Below the pieces are notes generated by a model that saw only the letters and a list, made by a program, of their open reading frames with translations, was not told the DNA's origin and did not search any database. DNA of 64,000 nt from Betaproteobacteria bacterium SG8_41. Its GTDB lineage: Bacteria; Pseudomonadota; Gammaproteobacteria; Burkholderiales; SG8-41. The DNA is taken from NCBI GenBank assembly GCA_001303585.1, contig LJTT01000012.1:32929-96928 (forward strand). The letters are read 5' to 3'. Positions within the stretch are counted from its first letter, which is position 1; each line of letters begins with the position of its first letter. The position numbers and the translations under genes are program-made. Below, piece after piece: positions 17,990-26,375 of this stretch.

Positions 17990-18487
17990 TTATTCGCCAC
18001 GTTTCGGATGCTTTTCTTTCAGCTGCTCAACGTGGGCGATCAGCGTATCAACCGTTTCCTTTAACAGGTCCAGCTCGTCCAGGGTCAGGTCGTTCAGCTG
18101 TTCCAGGTTGTATTCAATCGTGTCAATTATCTTCTTGTGCGGGCGCTGCATTGGCCTCATGAAATAGGTCGTGACCGTTGCCACGATCGCTCCAAAGAAC
18201 AACACTGAACCGACAACGATCCATACGCCGCCAATAAGCTGGGCGACGCCGGATATGGGCGTGTCAGCAATTCCTGCGGTCGAAAATGCGGCGACCCCCC
18301 AATACAATGCGGTCCCGTATGAGTCGATCGATGCTCCTTCGACGTCGCGTTCCGCCAGATAGACACCGGCGGAAAATATCAGCCACAGCGCGACCAGCAG
18401 GATGACCATTTTCGTGAATGGCGTGTGCGCGGCGATGTCCTGGATAAATCTCCGCACCCTCGTGCGTGGCTGTCTGTTTTTCATCAT
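17990..18487 (-). CDS. Two-TM ion channel-like membrane protein
   Basis: A 165-residue protein with TM1 at about 26-46, a pore helix at about 58-70, TM2 at about 83-107 and a C-terminal coiled-coil-like helix rich in Leu/Glu (125-160). This is the layout of an Ion_trans_2 potassium channel. The selectivity filter position reads STAGIAD (69-75) instead of TVGYGD, so K+ selectivity is doubtful; a non-selective or altered channel is more likely. The start may be either Met of MMK. It acts in the inner membrane. Confidence 0.72.
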   Translation of the reverse strand: MMKNRQPRTRVRRFIQDIAAHTPFTKMVILLVALWLIFSAGVYLAERDVEGASIDSYGTALYWGVAAFSTAGIADTPISGVAQLIGGVWIVVGSVLFFGAIVATVTTYFMRPMQRPHKKIIDTIEYNLEQLNDLTLDELDLLKETVDTLIAHVEQLKEKHPKRGE

Positions 18488-18714
18488 TCAATCCAATTCC
18501 CTGTAAACAAAACCCGACATCCCGAAGCCAGAAGGCGGAAGGCAGAATCGGCTCCCTGTTCTATCGCGACGTGCCCCGGGATTATCTGCGGTCAAATACG
18601 CATTACGATACTGGTTTGAAGAATATTCATCGGCGTATATCGGCGGCAAAATAACGGTGTTCCTGCAAATGTGCATCCGTGTTCATCTGCGCTCATCGGC
18701 CGTTCCAGTCCTGA
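18488..18714. repeat. 10-mer family repeats between channel and CoA-ligase genes
   Basis: Contains CATCGGCGTATATCGGCGGC (18631-18650) and CCGTGTTCATCTGCGCTCAT (18677-18696). On the minus strand, the sequence after the SucD-like stop reads GCCGATGAGCGCAGATGAAC, matching the orientation seen after other stops. Confidence 0.65.
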
Positions 18715-19593
18715 CTAGCGCAGGCGCGCGGAGACCCCCGTGACCATCTCGTTGAGCGAGCCGAATACCGTGACGCCAGCAGCTTCGAGCGCCGCGCGCT
18801 TCGCGGCGAAGGTGCCGTGCGCGCCGTGGACAAGGGCGCCGGCATGGCCCATGGTGACGCCTTCCGGCGCGCTTCTGCCGGCGATCAGAGCGAAAACGGG
18901 CTTGTTGAATCGCCGTGCGGTGAGCGCGGCGGCGAACTCCTCTTCATCGCTGCCGCCGATCTCGCCGATGATGAGCACGCCCTTGGTCTTTTCATCGTCG
19001 GCGTAGAAGGGCACCAGATCGGCGAAGCGCGTGCCCTTGACCGGGTCGCCGCCTACACCGACCCAGACCGACGTGCCGACCCCTTTCTGCGCGAGCCGGT
19101 AGCCCGACTCGTAGGAGAGGGTGCCGGACTTTGACATCAGGCCGAGTTGGCCCGGCTTGAGTGAATCATCCGGCAGGAATCCGAGTTTTGTCTCGCCCGC
19201 CACGGCCATCCCGGGAGAGGACGCTCCAATCCAGATCGCGCCCGCTGCGCGCACCGCCTCGCGCACCTTGAGCGCATCGTGTACCGGCATTCCCTCAGTG
19301 GGCGTCACCAGGTAGCGAATGCCGGCGTCCAGTGCTTCCTCCATCGCGCCCAGCAACTGCATCGCACCCACGAAGAGGACGCTGGCCGTCGCGCCAGTCG
19401 CGAGGACCGCTTGCCGGCAAGCGGCGAATACAGGCACGTCGTCAATGTCTTTCGTTGTTCCGCTCGGCGACACGCCGCCGACGATGCGGGTCCCATAACG
19501 CTTCATGAGCGCCGCGTGCAGGCGCCCGGTGCGCCCGGTGATTCCTTGCACGATCACCGGGGTGCTTCTATCGACGCGGGGATTGATGCTCAT
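18715..19593 (-). CDS. Succinyl-CoA synthetase alpha-like CoA ligase subunit
   Basis: A 292-residue SucD homologue. The CoA-binding Rossmann segment VIVQGITGRTGRLHA opens the protein, and MGHAGALV near the C-terminus contains the phospho-accepting His. With the SucC-like gene 128 nt upstream it should form an ATP- or GTP-dependent acid:CoA ligase. The pairing with an enoyl-CoA hydratase rather than 2-oxoglutarate dehydrogenase points to a catabolic paralogue (compare malate or methylsuccinate-type ligases), not the TCA-cycle enzyme. Confidence 0.87.
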   Translation of the reverse strand: MSINPRVDRSTPVIVQGITGRTGRLHAALMKRYGTRIVGGVSPSGTTKDIDDVPVFAACRQAVLATGATASVLFVGAMQLLGAMEEALDAGIRYLVTPTEGMPVHDALKVREAVRAAGAIWIGASSPGMAVAGETKLGFLPDDSLKPGQLGLMSKSGTLSYESGYRLAQKGVGTSVWVGVGGDPVKGTRFADLVPFYADDEKTKGVLIIGEIGGSDEEEFAAALTARRFNKPVFALIAGRSAPEGVTMGHAGALVHGAHGTFAAKRAALEAAGVTVFGSLNEMVTGVSARLR

Positions 19594-19721
19594 TCAGTTT
19601 CGCTTCGCTCATAACAAATGATGAAAAATGGTGATGAATATCAGTGATGAGAAATAGTGATAGGAGCTGTTCGCATCGCCGCTTATCACCAGTAATCATC
19701 ACCACTACTCATCACCATTTG
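19594..19721. repeat. GGTGATGA repeat arrays, inverted pair
   Basis: GTGATGAAAAATGGTGATG (19621-19639) and further copies are faced, after about 25 nt unique sequence, by TTATCACCAGTAATCATCAC and CATCACCATTTG (19683-19721). The arms could pair. On the coding strand the SucC-like stop is followed directly by ATGGTGATGAG. The unit period is about 13 nt. Confidence 0.8.
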
Positions 19722-20861
19722 TCAGCGTCGCGAGAGGTGCTTGCGTACCTCCGCCAGCGCGGCATCCAGATCAGTATGGAGGGCGATGCCCGCTGCCGAT
19801 AGCGTTGCGCGCGCTGCGGGCAGGCCGTTGCCGACGAGGCGTGCAACGACCGGTACCTTGAGCGCCGGTGCCTCGGCGAGAGCGGCCACAAGCAGCCTGG
19901 AAAATTCGGCAAGGTCGGTGATGCCGGCGAAGATGTTGACCAGCACCACGCGAATGTTGCGCCCTTCGGCGATCCAGTTGAGAACCTGCACGAGGCGTGC
20001 AGTCTCTCCGCGCAAGCCGCCGGTCCGGATGTCGAGGAAGTTGTATGGCTTGAGCCCTGCCTCACGCAATTCGTCGATGAGCATCATGGAAAGACCGGCG
20101 CCCGTGGTGAGCAGGCCGATTTCCCCACTGGGATCGACGACGACATAGTCAAAACCGTGTTGAAGCTTGAGCGCCGTCTCCGGATAGGCGGCGGCGCGGC
20201 GCTCCAGGAGCGCGCGCACGATGGGCTGGCGTGCCAGCGCGTTGTCATCGGTGACGAGCTTGGCATCCCCTGCGACCCAGCTTCCGTCGGCAAGCACGAA
20301 CAGGGGGTTGATTTCGAGCAGCAAAGCCTCCAGTGCCAGGAATGCGTGCACGACACGCTCTCCGGCGGCGCCGACCGCGGCCCGCAAGCTATCCGGCAGA
20401 GCGGCAGCGAGACGCCGGATACAGGCGGTCAGCTGCTCTGCATCCGCAGGCGCCGAGTCCGTGTAGAGGTCCTCGCGCGCAACCTGCTCGATGTCCATGC
20501 CCCCGTGCGCCGAAACCATCACGCGCACCTGCGCAGTGGCGGAATCGAGAAGGAGGCTCAGATAGGCCTCCTTCGCGCCGCTCACGGCCTTTTCAATGCG
20601 GACCGCGCCAACGGGATGGCCTCTGGCGGTGGAACCAATGATTGCCGCGGCGAGCGTTTGCACCTCGGAGAGGGTCGCAGCCTTGCGAATGAGTCCCGCC
20701 TTGCCGCGACTGCCGGCGGCGATCTGGCCTTTCACGATCCAGGGCGCAGCGGGAAGGACGGCGGATTTCAGGGCACTGGCATCTTCGAGGAGGATGCCGG
20801 CGGGAGAGGGAATCCCGTGCGCTGACAGAAGGCGCTTGGCGTCGTGCTCTAGCAGAAACAT
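19722..20861 (-). CDS. Succinyl-CoA synthetase beta-like CoA ligase subunit (ATP-grasp)
   Basis: A 379-residue SucC homologue: N-terminal ATP-grasp fold (LLEHDAKRLLSAHGIPSP, then WIVKGQIAAGSRGKAGLI with the nucleotide Lys), Mg-site LEINPLFVL, and the C-terminal ligase_CoA domain with NIFAGITDLAEF. Length fits the family. It is transcribed with the alpha-like subunit downstream and probably with the enoyl-CoA hydratase upstream. The acid substrate is unknown. Confidence 0.87.
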   Translation of the reverse strand: MFLLEHDAKRLLSAHGIPSPAGILLEDASALKSAVLPAAPWIVKGQIAAGSRGKAGLIRKAATLSEVQTLAAAIIGSTARGHPVGAVRIEKAVSGAKEAYLSLLLDSATAQVRVMVSAHGGMDIEQVAREDLYTDSAPADAEQLTACIRRLAAALPDSLRAAVGAAGERVVHAFLALEALLLEINPLFVLADGSWVAGDAKLVTDDNALARQPIVRALLERRAAAYPETALKLQHGFDYVVVDPSGEIGLLTTGAGLSMMLIDELREAGLKPYNFLDIRTGGLRGETARLVQVLNWIAEGRNIRVVLVNIFAGITDLAEFSRLLVAALAEAPALKVPVVARLVGNGLPAARATLSAAGIALHTDLDAALAEVRKHLSRR

Positions 20862-20985
20862 ATTATTCAGCGTGATCTGTGACCCGTAACCGGTGACCAG
20901 AGAACTGCGAGCGTCCGGTCGTCGTCATATCACTGGTCACTGGTCACTGGTCACTGGTCACTGGTCACTGGTCACTGGTCACTGG
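20862..20985. repeat. GTGACC family: facing arm plus 8-copy TCACTGG array
   Basis: GTGACCCGTAACCGGTGACC (20880-20899) is followed after about 30 nt by eight perfect tandem copies of TCACTGG (20930-20985). The last copy abuts the TTA that is the reverse complement of the enoyl-CoA hydratase stop, so on the coding strand the stop runs straight into CCAGTGACCAGTGACC. Confidence 0.9.
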
Positions 20986-21783
20986 TTACCGATCAACGCG
21001 TTTCTTGCGCTCGAGAAACGCAGTCATGAGCCGTTTAGGCTCGTCGGTCCTGCGTGCCTCGACGCACGCGTGGATGCCGGCCTGGACTGCTTTCTCGATG
21101 GAGAGACGCTCCCAGTCGCGCACCAGCGCTTTCTGCAGACGGATGGCGCGCGGCCCGCCAGCGAGAATCGAGGCGACCCATTGCTCGACTGCGACGTCGA
21201 GCATGTCCGGCTCGACGAGCTTTTCGAGAAATCCGATGCGGTGGGCTTCCAAAGCCTCGATGTGATCTCCGGTGTAGACCAGCTCGCGAGTCTTGCCCCA
21301 CCCTATGAGCTGAGGAAGGAGGCAGGCTTCCATGCCGGAGGGAATGCCAAAGCGCACCTCGGGCATGCCGAATTTCGCGTGAGTCACGCCGACACGCAGA
21401 TCGCAGGAGGCGGCAATTTCCATTCCTGCGCCGAAACAGTAACCATTAATGCGCGCGATAACCGGGACGGGCAGAGCGCGGATCGCGGCGCACGCGCGAT
21501 GGGTCCATGTATGCTCTGTTCTGGCCCCGGCGCGATCAAGATCCTTCATTTCGGCGAGGTCAGCGCCGGCAATGAACGAGCGCATCCCGGCGCCGGTGAG
21601 GATAACAACACGCACGAGCGGGTCTCTGCCGATCTTGCGGAAGGCCGCGGCGAGCTGCCGCTTGCCGGGGATGCCAAGCACGTTTCGCCGCTCGGGGTTG
21701 TTGACCGTGACCTGGACGACCCGGCCGGTTGTGCCCCGCTCGGCAGTTTGAACGAGTAATAGAGGATCTTTACCAGTACGCAT
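20986..21783 (-). CDS. Enoyl-CoA hydratase/isomerase family protein
   Basis: A 265-residue crotonase-fold protein. SFIAGADLAEM is the first oxyanion-hole segment and INGYCFGAGMEIAASCDLRV the second. Glu in the MPEVRFGIPSGME region is placed for hydratase chemistry. Start ATG at 21783; the weak upstream signal leaves the exact start open. Probably first gene of a unit with the SucC/SucD-like ligase, implying an acid is activated to its CoA thioester and hydrated or isomerised. Its stop codon forms the edge of the TCACTGG array. Confidence 0.87.
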   Translation of the reverse strand: MRTGKDPLLLVQTAERGTTGRVVQVTVNNPERRNVLGIPGKRQLAAAFRKIGRDPLVRVVILTGAGMRSFIAGADLAEMKDLDRAGARTEHTWTHRACAAIRALPVPVIARINGYCFGAGMEIAASCDLRVGVTHAKFGMPEVRFGIPSGMEACLLPQLIGWGKTRELVYTGDHIEALEAHRIGFLEKLVEPDMLDVAVEQWVASILAGGPRAIRLQKALVRDWERLSIEKAVQAGIHACVEARRTDEPKRLMTAFLERKKRVDR

Positions 21784-21978
21784 GGACGGTCATGGCGGCA
21801 GCGCCAGCAGGACAAACGACGCTGCGGCGCGGTAGCATTGGCCGGCTAATGCTAGCAGGAGCCGGTGGCGGTCCCAAGAAGCCTCGTCCAGCATGCGGTC
21901 CACCGGTGATGACGCGGGCCCAGGTGTTGGTTATAGAATCCGCCTTGTGGTTCGACCCATGATACAGGGAGTCAGAAG

Positions 21979-22596
21979 ATGAAGCTGTATGGTTCACCGA
22001 CGTCGCCCTACGCGCGCAAGACGCGGGTTCTTATCAAGGAAAAGAATCTGCCGGTCGAGTTCGTCGTCGAGGATCCCTGGCCGGACGACAGCCCGATCAT
22101 CGACAAGAACCCGCTGAGCAAGATCCCGGTCCTGGAGGTGGGGCCCGGCAACTACCTGTTCGAATCGGTTTTCGTCGCGCATTACCTGGACAACATCGAC
22201 GGGCGACCGCTGCAGCCGAAGGACGCCGAGGGCTACTGGCATTCGCAATGGTGGCAGGCGCTCGGCAACGGTATCATCGATTCGGTCATCGCCCGTATCC
22301 TCGAGACGCGGCGACCGCCCGAGAAGCAGTGGCCTGAAAAGATGGCGCGCGAGGAGCGGCGCGTGCAACGCGCGATCGATCTCGCGGAGCAGGTGTACCG
22401 GGGAAACCGCTTTCTGGTCGGGTACGCATTCACGATGGCCGACCTTGTCATGGGGGTTGCCCTGCAGTACGTGGACTTCCGCTACCCGCATGATTGGCGC
22501 ACCTCCCATCCGAAGCTCGCGCGTTGGCACGCGAGCATCACTTCGCGCAGATCATTTGAGGAGACTCTGCCGCCCGGCTTCGTGAAGCCTGACTGA
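21979..22596 (+). CDS. Glutathione S-transferase family protein
   Basis: A 205-residue GST. N-terminal thioredoxin-like domain MKLYGSPTSPYARKTRVLIK with the cis-Pro motif NPLSKIPVLE, Glu-Ser at FESVFVAHYLD contacting glutathione, and a helical C-terminal domain. Ribosome site GGGAG lies 9 nt before the ATG. It is divergent from the enoyl-CoA hydratase gene and convergent with a hydrolase gene. It is a different subfamily from the two similar GSTs at 8033 and 48740. Confidence 0.87.
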   Translation: MKLYGSPTSPYARKTRVLIKEKNLPVEFVVEDPWPDDSPIIDKNPLSKIPVLEVGPGNYLFESVFVAHYLDNIDGRPLQPKDAEGYWHSQWWQALGNGIIDSVIARILETRRPPEKQWPEKMAREERRVQRAIDLAEQVYRGNRFLVGYAFTMADLVMGVALQYVDFRYPHDWRTSHPKLARWHASITSRRSFEETLPPGFVKPD

Positions 22597-22715
22597 TGGC
22601 GGAAATGGTGATGAATAATGGTGATGACAGAGGGTGCAGAAACGGTGGTAGTAATCTCTCGCACTAACGCTTATCACCAGTATTCATCACCATTGATCAT
22701 CACCAGTTGAGGCTT
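22597..22715. repeat. GGTGATGA repeat arrays, inverted pair in a convergent gap
   Basis: AAATGGTGATGAATAATGGT (22604-22623) with GATGA continuing, a spacer of about 45 nt, then TTATCACCAGTATTCATCAC and CATTGATCATCACC (22673-22705). The two arms are imperfect reverse complements and could form a long hairpin between the convergent GST and hydrolase genes. Confidence 0.85.
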
Positions 22716-23528
22716 CTAGGCGCGCGAAGCCCTCTCTGTAAAATGCTTCTCCAGGAAAGAGAAGAGGAGGGGATTGAATTCCCCGGGGTTTTCCGCCCAG
22801 GGGTAATGTCCCGCGCCGGACACGACGCCGAATTCGCATCCGTTGATCATATTCGCTACGCGTTTCATTCCGGCCGGATGGCCGACCTGGTCGACCTCCC
22901 CGGCCACTAGTAAGGTTGGCACGGACACGGCCTTGATCGCGCCGACCGCGTCGGCTTCGGGATAGGTCTGGACCGCCTTCACTGCTGCCTTCACCGTGTC
23001 GGGCGGCGTGCGCGACGCCCAGAGGCGGACGAGATCGACTTCGGGTCCGCTCGACGTCGGACCGAGCATCGAGTTGACGACCATCATGTTGGCCGTGACC
23101 GGGTCAGTGCCGGGTGGAGGCGGTGCCGTGCGTTTGCGAACGAACTCCTCCTGCTCTTCCTTGGTGCGGTTGGCGAAATAGCCGATCGTCGAGCAGATCA
23201 CGATGCCGTGCACGAGCTCGGGCACTTTCAGCCGGATGCGTGGCGTGATCTGTCCACCCATGCTGTGTCCGAAAAAGACATTGCGCTCGCTTCCCTGCGC
23301 CTTAACCAGTTGCGCAGCGGCCTCGGCAACGACATCGAAGCTGAAGTTACTTGGCAGCGGCGACAGGCCGTATCCCGGCGCGTCCATTGCCACGACCCGG
23401 AAACCTCGCGTGACCAGCCGCTCGGTCACGTAACGCCAGTAATCTTTTGAGCCGTAGATCCCGTGCAGCAGGAATACCGTCACTTTGCCCGCGCCGGTTA
23501 CCTGGTAGTCAGGCATTCTGGTTGGCAT
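22716..23528 (-). CDS. Alpha/beta hydrolase
   Basis: A 270-residue alpha/beta hydrolase. HGIYGSKDYW gives the oxyanion HG motif, GHSMGG (about 94-99) the nucleophile Ser, AGEVDQVG the acid and GAGHYPW the catalytic His, so the triad is complete. No signal peptide. The family covers esterases and C-C bond hydrolases; the specific substrate is unknown. It is the last gene of a long minus-strand series (32775 to 22716) interrupted only by repeat-filled gaps. Confidence 0.85.
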   Translation of the reverse strand: MPTRMPDYQVTGAGKVTVFLLHGIYGSKDYWRYVTERLVTRGFRVVAMDAPGYGLSPLPSNFSFDVVAEAAAQLVKAQGSERNVFFGHSMGGQITPRIRLKVPELVHGIVICSTIGYFANRTKEEQEEFVRKRTAPPPPGTDPVTANMMVVNSMLGPTSSGPEVDLVRLWASRTPPDTVKAAVKAVQTYPEADAVGAIKAVSVPTLLVAGEVDQVGHPAGMKRVANMINGCEFGVVSGAGHYPWAENPGEFNPLLFSFLEKHFTERASRA

Positions 23529-23681
23529 GTTTTCTTTCTCCTGTCGGGACCACCCTGCGCGATGCTTTCACGGGCCTTCGCGACTGTCATAAGAGGTGAT
23601 GAATGATGGTGATGAGAGATAGTGATGAAAAATGGTGACAGTAAAACCGGCATTAGAGGTTGTCGCGGGTAATCATCACCA
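23529..23681. repeat. GGTGATGA repeat arrays, inverted pair
   Basis: AGGTGATGAATGATGGTGAT, AGATAGTGATGA and AATGGTGAC (23595-23640) are followed after about 30 nt by the facing copy TAATCATCACCATTAA (23670-23685). The final TTA is the reverse complement of the DUF3012 stop, so the coding strand reads stop then TGGTGATGATTAC. Confidence 0.8.
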
Positions 23682-23861
23682 TTAACTCTTCTTGCGGAAG
23701 ATGCAATTCTTGGCGTAGTCCGATGCCTCGTTGGCGGTCCAGTCGCCCTTCGGTTTCTCATCCAGCTTCTTGCACCACGCTTCGCTGCCCACCTCGGGCG
23801 CGCAGCCCAGCAAGCCGGCGAACCCTGCGATCGCCAAAGCAAAAAACAATGTACGCTTCAT
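23682..23861 (-). CDS. DUF3012 small lipoprotein
   Basis: A 59-residue protein with a lipoprotein signal (hydrophobic stretch ending LLGC, lipidated Cys20) and a short mature domain with WCKKLDEKPKGDWTANEA and two more Cys, matching the DUF3012 family. It should be anchored to the inner face of the outer membrane or to the inner membrane. GGAGG lies 7 nt before the ATG at 23861; a much longer open frame on this strand starts inside the aldehyde dehydrogenase gene and is not used. The function of the family is unknown. Confidence 0.85.
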   Translation of the reverse strand: MKRTLFFALAIAGFAGLLGCAPEVGSEAWCKKLDEKPKGDWTANEASDYAKNCIFRKKS

Positions 23862-23968
23862 CCGTGCAACCTCCGTGCTAGTGCTTTCATTTCGTGAATC
23901 GTGAAACGTGAAACGTAAATCGTAAATCGTGTCTAGATTCTCGCGGCGCCTCGGCAGTCCCAATGTTC
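23862..23968. repeat. CGTGAAT-family heptamers
   Basis: Units CGTGAAT, CGTGAAA, CGTGAAA, CGTAAAT, CGTAAAT, CGTG run from 23893 to 23930. This is a single arm, lying between the aldehyde dehydrogenase stop and the DUF3012 start, here in the orientation opposite to most stop-proximal copies. Confidence 0.7.
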
Positions 23969-25468
23969 TCAACGGAGTATGAACGGATTGGGGACCTCGG
24001 TCGCGGTCGAAATCCACACGCTCTTCACCTGCATGTAGTCCTTGATCATTTCCTGCCCGCTTTCGCGGCCAAGCCCGCTTCGCTTGTAGCCACCAAAAGG
24101 CGAGAGATAGGAGACCGCGCGGTAGGTGTTCACCCACACGGTTCCGGCCTGCAACCGCTCCGAGAGCGTGAGCGCGCGGCGCATATTCTGCGTCCAGACC
24201 CCCGCGGCGAGACCGTAGACGACGTCGTTGCCGATGGCGACAGCCTCCTCCTCGTCTTCGAAAGGGATTACCGCGAGGACGGGTCCAAAGACTTCCTCCT
24301 GGGCGATGCGCATCGAGTTCTTCACGCCGGTGAAAACCGTTGGCTCGACGAACCAGCCGCTTCCGCACTCCGGACGGCTCGCGCGCGCGCCACCCAGTAC
24401 CGGTTTTGCGCCCTCGCCCTTGGCGACGTCGATGTAATCGAGGATCTTCTTGAATTGCGGCGGGTTGGTAACGGGCCCGACCTGCGTGTCGAGGCTCATC
24501 GGATCGCCCATCTTCGCTGTGCGTGCGAAGGCGACAAGCTTTTCAACAAACTCGTCGTGGATCGAGCGCTGCACGAGAAGCCGGGAGCCGGCGATGCAGG
24601 TCTGGCCGGTCGCGGCAAAGATGCCGGAAACGACACCCTTGATTGCGTTTTCCATGTGCGCGTCGTCGAACACGATGTTGGGCGACTTGCCGCCGAGCTC
24701 CATGCTCACGCGTTTGAGGCCCTTGGCGGCAGTTTGATAAATGAGCGTGCCGGTGCGGTCCGAGCCGGTGAAAGCGACCTTGGCCACGAGCGGATGTTCC
24801 ACCAGCGGCATGCCGACATCGGCCCCGTAGCCGGTCACCACATTTACGACGCCCGGCGGAAAGCCCGCCTGCTCGATCAGCTTCATGAACTCGAGCGTCG
24901 AGGCCGAGGTGTACTCGGACGGTTTGAGCACGACCGTATTTCCGGCAGCGAGTGCCGGGGCGAGCTTCCAGGCGACCAGAAGCAGGGGAGAGTTCCAGGG
25001 AATGATTGCAGCCACAACCCCAAGCGGCTCATAGCGGGTGAAGTTGAACATGTCGGGCTTGTCGCTCGGGATGACGTGTCCCTCGACTTTGTCCGCGAGT
25101 CCCCCGTAGTAGTAGTACCACTGCGCCATATAGGCCGTTTGCGCGCTCATCTCCGCGTAGAGTTTCCCGTTGTCGCGCACCTCCATCTCGGCGAGGAATT
25201 TTGATTGTTCCCCAATGAGATCGGCAAGCTTGCGCAGGAGCGCCCCGCGCCGCGATGGCGTAAGCTTGGGCCATTCGCCCGAGGTAAAGGCCTTGTGAGC
25301 CGCCCTCACGGCACGATCCGCGTCCTGCCCATTGCCCTTGGGAACAAGGGCCCAGGGCTTTCCGGTGAAGGGATTGTCGCTCTCGAATGTTTCGCCGGAG
25401 GCGGCATCTACCCATTCGCCTCCGATGAACATCTTGTACTTGGCCAGGGTGCTGGTCGGGGTATCCAT
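23969..25468 (-). CDS. NAD(P)-dependent aldehyde dehydrogenase
   Basis: A 499-residue ALDH superfamily enzyme. IPWNSPLLL with the NAD-binding Asn, MELGGKSPNIVF with the general-base Glu, and ATGQTCIAGSR with the catalytic Cys are intact, as is PFGGYKRSGLGRE near the C-terminus. It oxidises an aldehyde to an acid in the cytoplasm. It lies directly downstream of the split ThDP decarboxylase, a natural source of an aldehyde, so a 2-oxoacid to aldehyde to acid route is likely. Confidence 0.92.
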   Translation of the reverse strand: MDTPTSTLAKYKMFIGGEWVDAASGETFESDNPFTGKPWALVPKGNGQDADRAVRAAHKAFTSGEWPKLTPSRRGALLRKLADLIGEQSKFLAEMEVRDNGKLYAEMSAQTAYMAQWYYYYGGLADKVEGHVIPSDKPDMFNFTRYEPLGVVAAIIPWNSPLLLVAWKLAPALAAGNTVVLKPSEYTSASTLEFMKLIEQAGFPPGVVNVVTGYGADVGMPLVEHPLVAKVAFTGSDRTGTLIYQTAAKGLKRVSMELGGKSPNIVFDDAHMENAIKGVVSGIFAATGQTCIAGSRLLVQRSIHDEFVEKLVAFARTAKMGDPMSLDTQVGPVTNPPQFKKILDYIDVAKGEGAKPVLGGARASRPECGSGWFVEPTVFTGVKNSMRIAQEEVFGPVLAVIPFEDEEEAVAIGNDVVYGLAAGVWTQNMRRALTLSERLQAGTVWVNTYRAVSYLSPFGGYKRSGLGRESGQEMIKDYMQVKSVWISTATEVPNPFILR

Positions 25469-25605
25469 CTATTATCTCCGTCGCTTGAAAAGGGTGATGA
25501 GAGATGGTGATGAGAAATGGTGATGGGAAATGGTGATAAAAACCAATCGGTCCTCCATCACCAGTATTCATCACCATTAATTAACACCATTCTGCAGGCA
25601 ATCGC
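25469..25605. repeat. GGTGATGA repeat arrays, inverted pair
   Basis: Three near-perfect 13-nt units of the type GGTGATGAGAAAT (25491-25531) are faced after about 25 nt by CATCACCAGTATTCATCACC and ATTAATTAACACCAT (25555-25591). Confidence 0.85.
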
Positions 25606-26202
25606 TTAGGCGAAGGCTTTATCTCCCAAAAGTGCTTGGCGGAACCGATCCTTCAGCGCGGCGCCGTCGCGCAGCGGCAGCACCATCGGCGCGGGCTGGG
25701 TCGTGACCTTGATGGCGGCGAACACGGGCCCGGGTGCCCGGAAGAGGCGTGGAATCCACGTCTTGAGCTGCGCCGCGGTATAGACCGTGCCTGCCGTGCT
25801 GAAGCCCGACGCCTTTGCAACGCCGGCGAGCTCCACTCCGAGCCGCGTGTGCGTCAACTGCATTCCGGTCTCGCCGTAGCGCTCGTTGTCCATGACGATG
25901 ACCGCAAGGTTGCGGGGTCGTTGCACGCCGATGGTCGCAAGCGACCCGAGGCCCATCAGCATTTCACCATCGCCGGTGATGACGAGGACGCGCCGTTTCG
26001 GCTGAGCGAGCGCGAGCCCGAGACCGATCATGGCGGCCCCGCCCATGCCGCCCCACAGGTAGAAGTTGAGCGGGCTGTCGTCTGCTGCGGCAATGTCCCA
26101 GCACGGCGCGCCCAGACCGGCCACCACGAGGGCGTCACCACGCACTTTGAGAATATCCGCGACGGCCTTGCGGCGGTTCAGCGTCGGCTCTCTATGTTTC
26201 AT
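25606..26202 (-). CDS. ThDP-dependent 2-oxoacid decarboxylase, beta (C-terminal domain) subunit
   Basis: A 198-residue subunit holding only the diphosphate-binding half of a ThDP enzyme: LWGGMGGAAMIGLGLALAQP, then GDGEMLMGLGSL and MDNERYGETG, the GDG-x(25-30)-N signature. It pairs with the 26376-26948 gene. Two-subunit enzymes of this type include sulfopyruvate decarboxylase (ComDE) and phosphonopyruvate decarboxylase relatives. Together with the adjacent aldehyde dehydrogenase it should convert a 2-oxoacid to an acid one carbon shorter. The actual substrate is unassigned. Confidence 0.85.
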   Translation of the reverse strand: MKHREPTLNRRKAVADILKVRGDALVVAGLGAPCWDIAAADDSPLNFYLWGGMGGAAMIGLGLALAQPKRRVLVITGDGEMLMGLGSLATIGVQRPRNLAVIVMDNERYGETGMQLTHTRLGVELAGVAKASGFSTAGTVYTAAQLKTWIPRLFRAPGPVFAAIKVTTQPAPMVLPLRDGAALKDRFRQALLGDKAFA

Positions 26203-26375
26203 TCTTCACCCTCCGATAAATCCGATGGAAAGCCAGCGCAGCGCCCTCCCATATGACAGAAGTGATGATTAATGGTGATGAATAGTGGTAATGAGTACTG
26301 GTGATAGGTGGTAATGCAGCAAGTCGTATCAACATTTCTCACCACCAGTGATCATCACGATCTCTTGTTCAATGG
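26203..26375. repeat. GGTGATGA repeat arrays, inverted pair
   Basis: GTGATGATTAATGGTGATGA with GGTAATGAGTACTGGTGAT (26261-26305) is faced by TCACCACCAGTGATCATCAC (26339-26358). The gap separates the two decarboxylase subunit genes. Confidence 0.75.

Noticed and set aside
23682..24368. 228-residue minus-strand protein ending in the DUF3012 domain
   Set aside because: The upstream part is antisense-frame noise within the aldehyde dehydrogenase gene plus repeat DNA; the lipoprotein signal begins at 23861.
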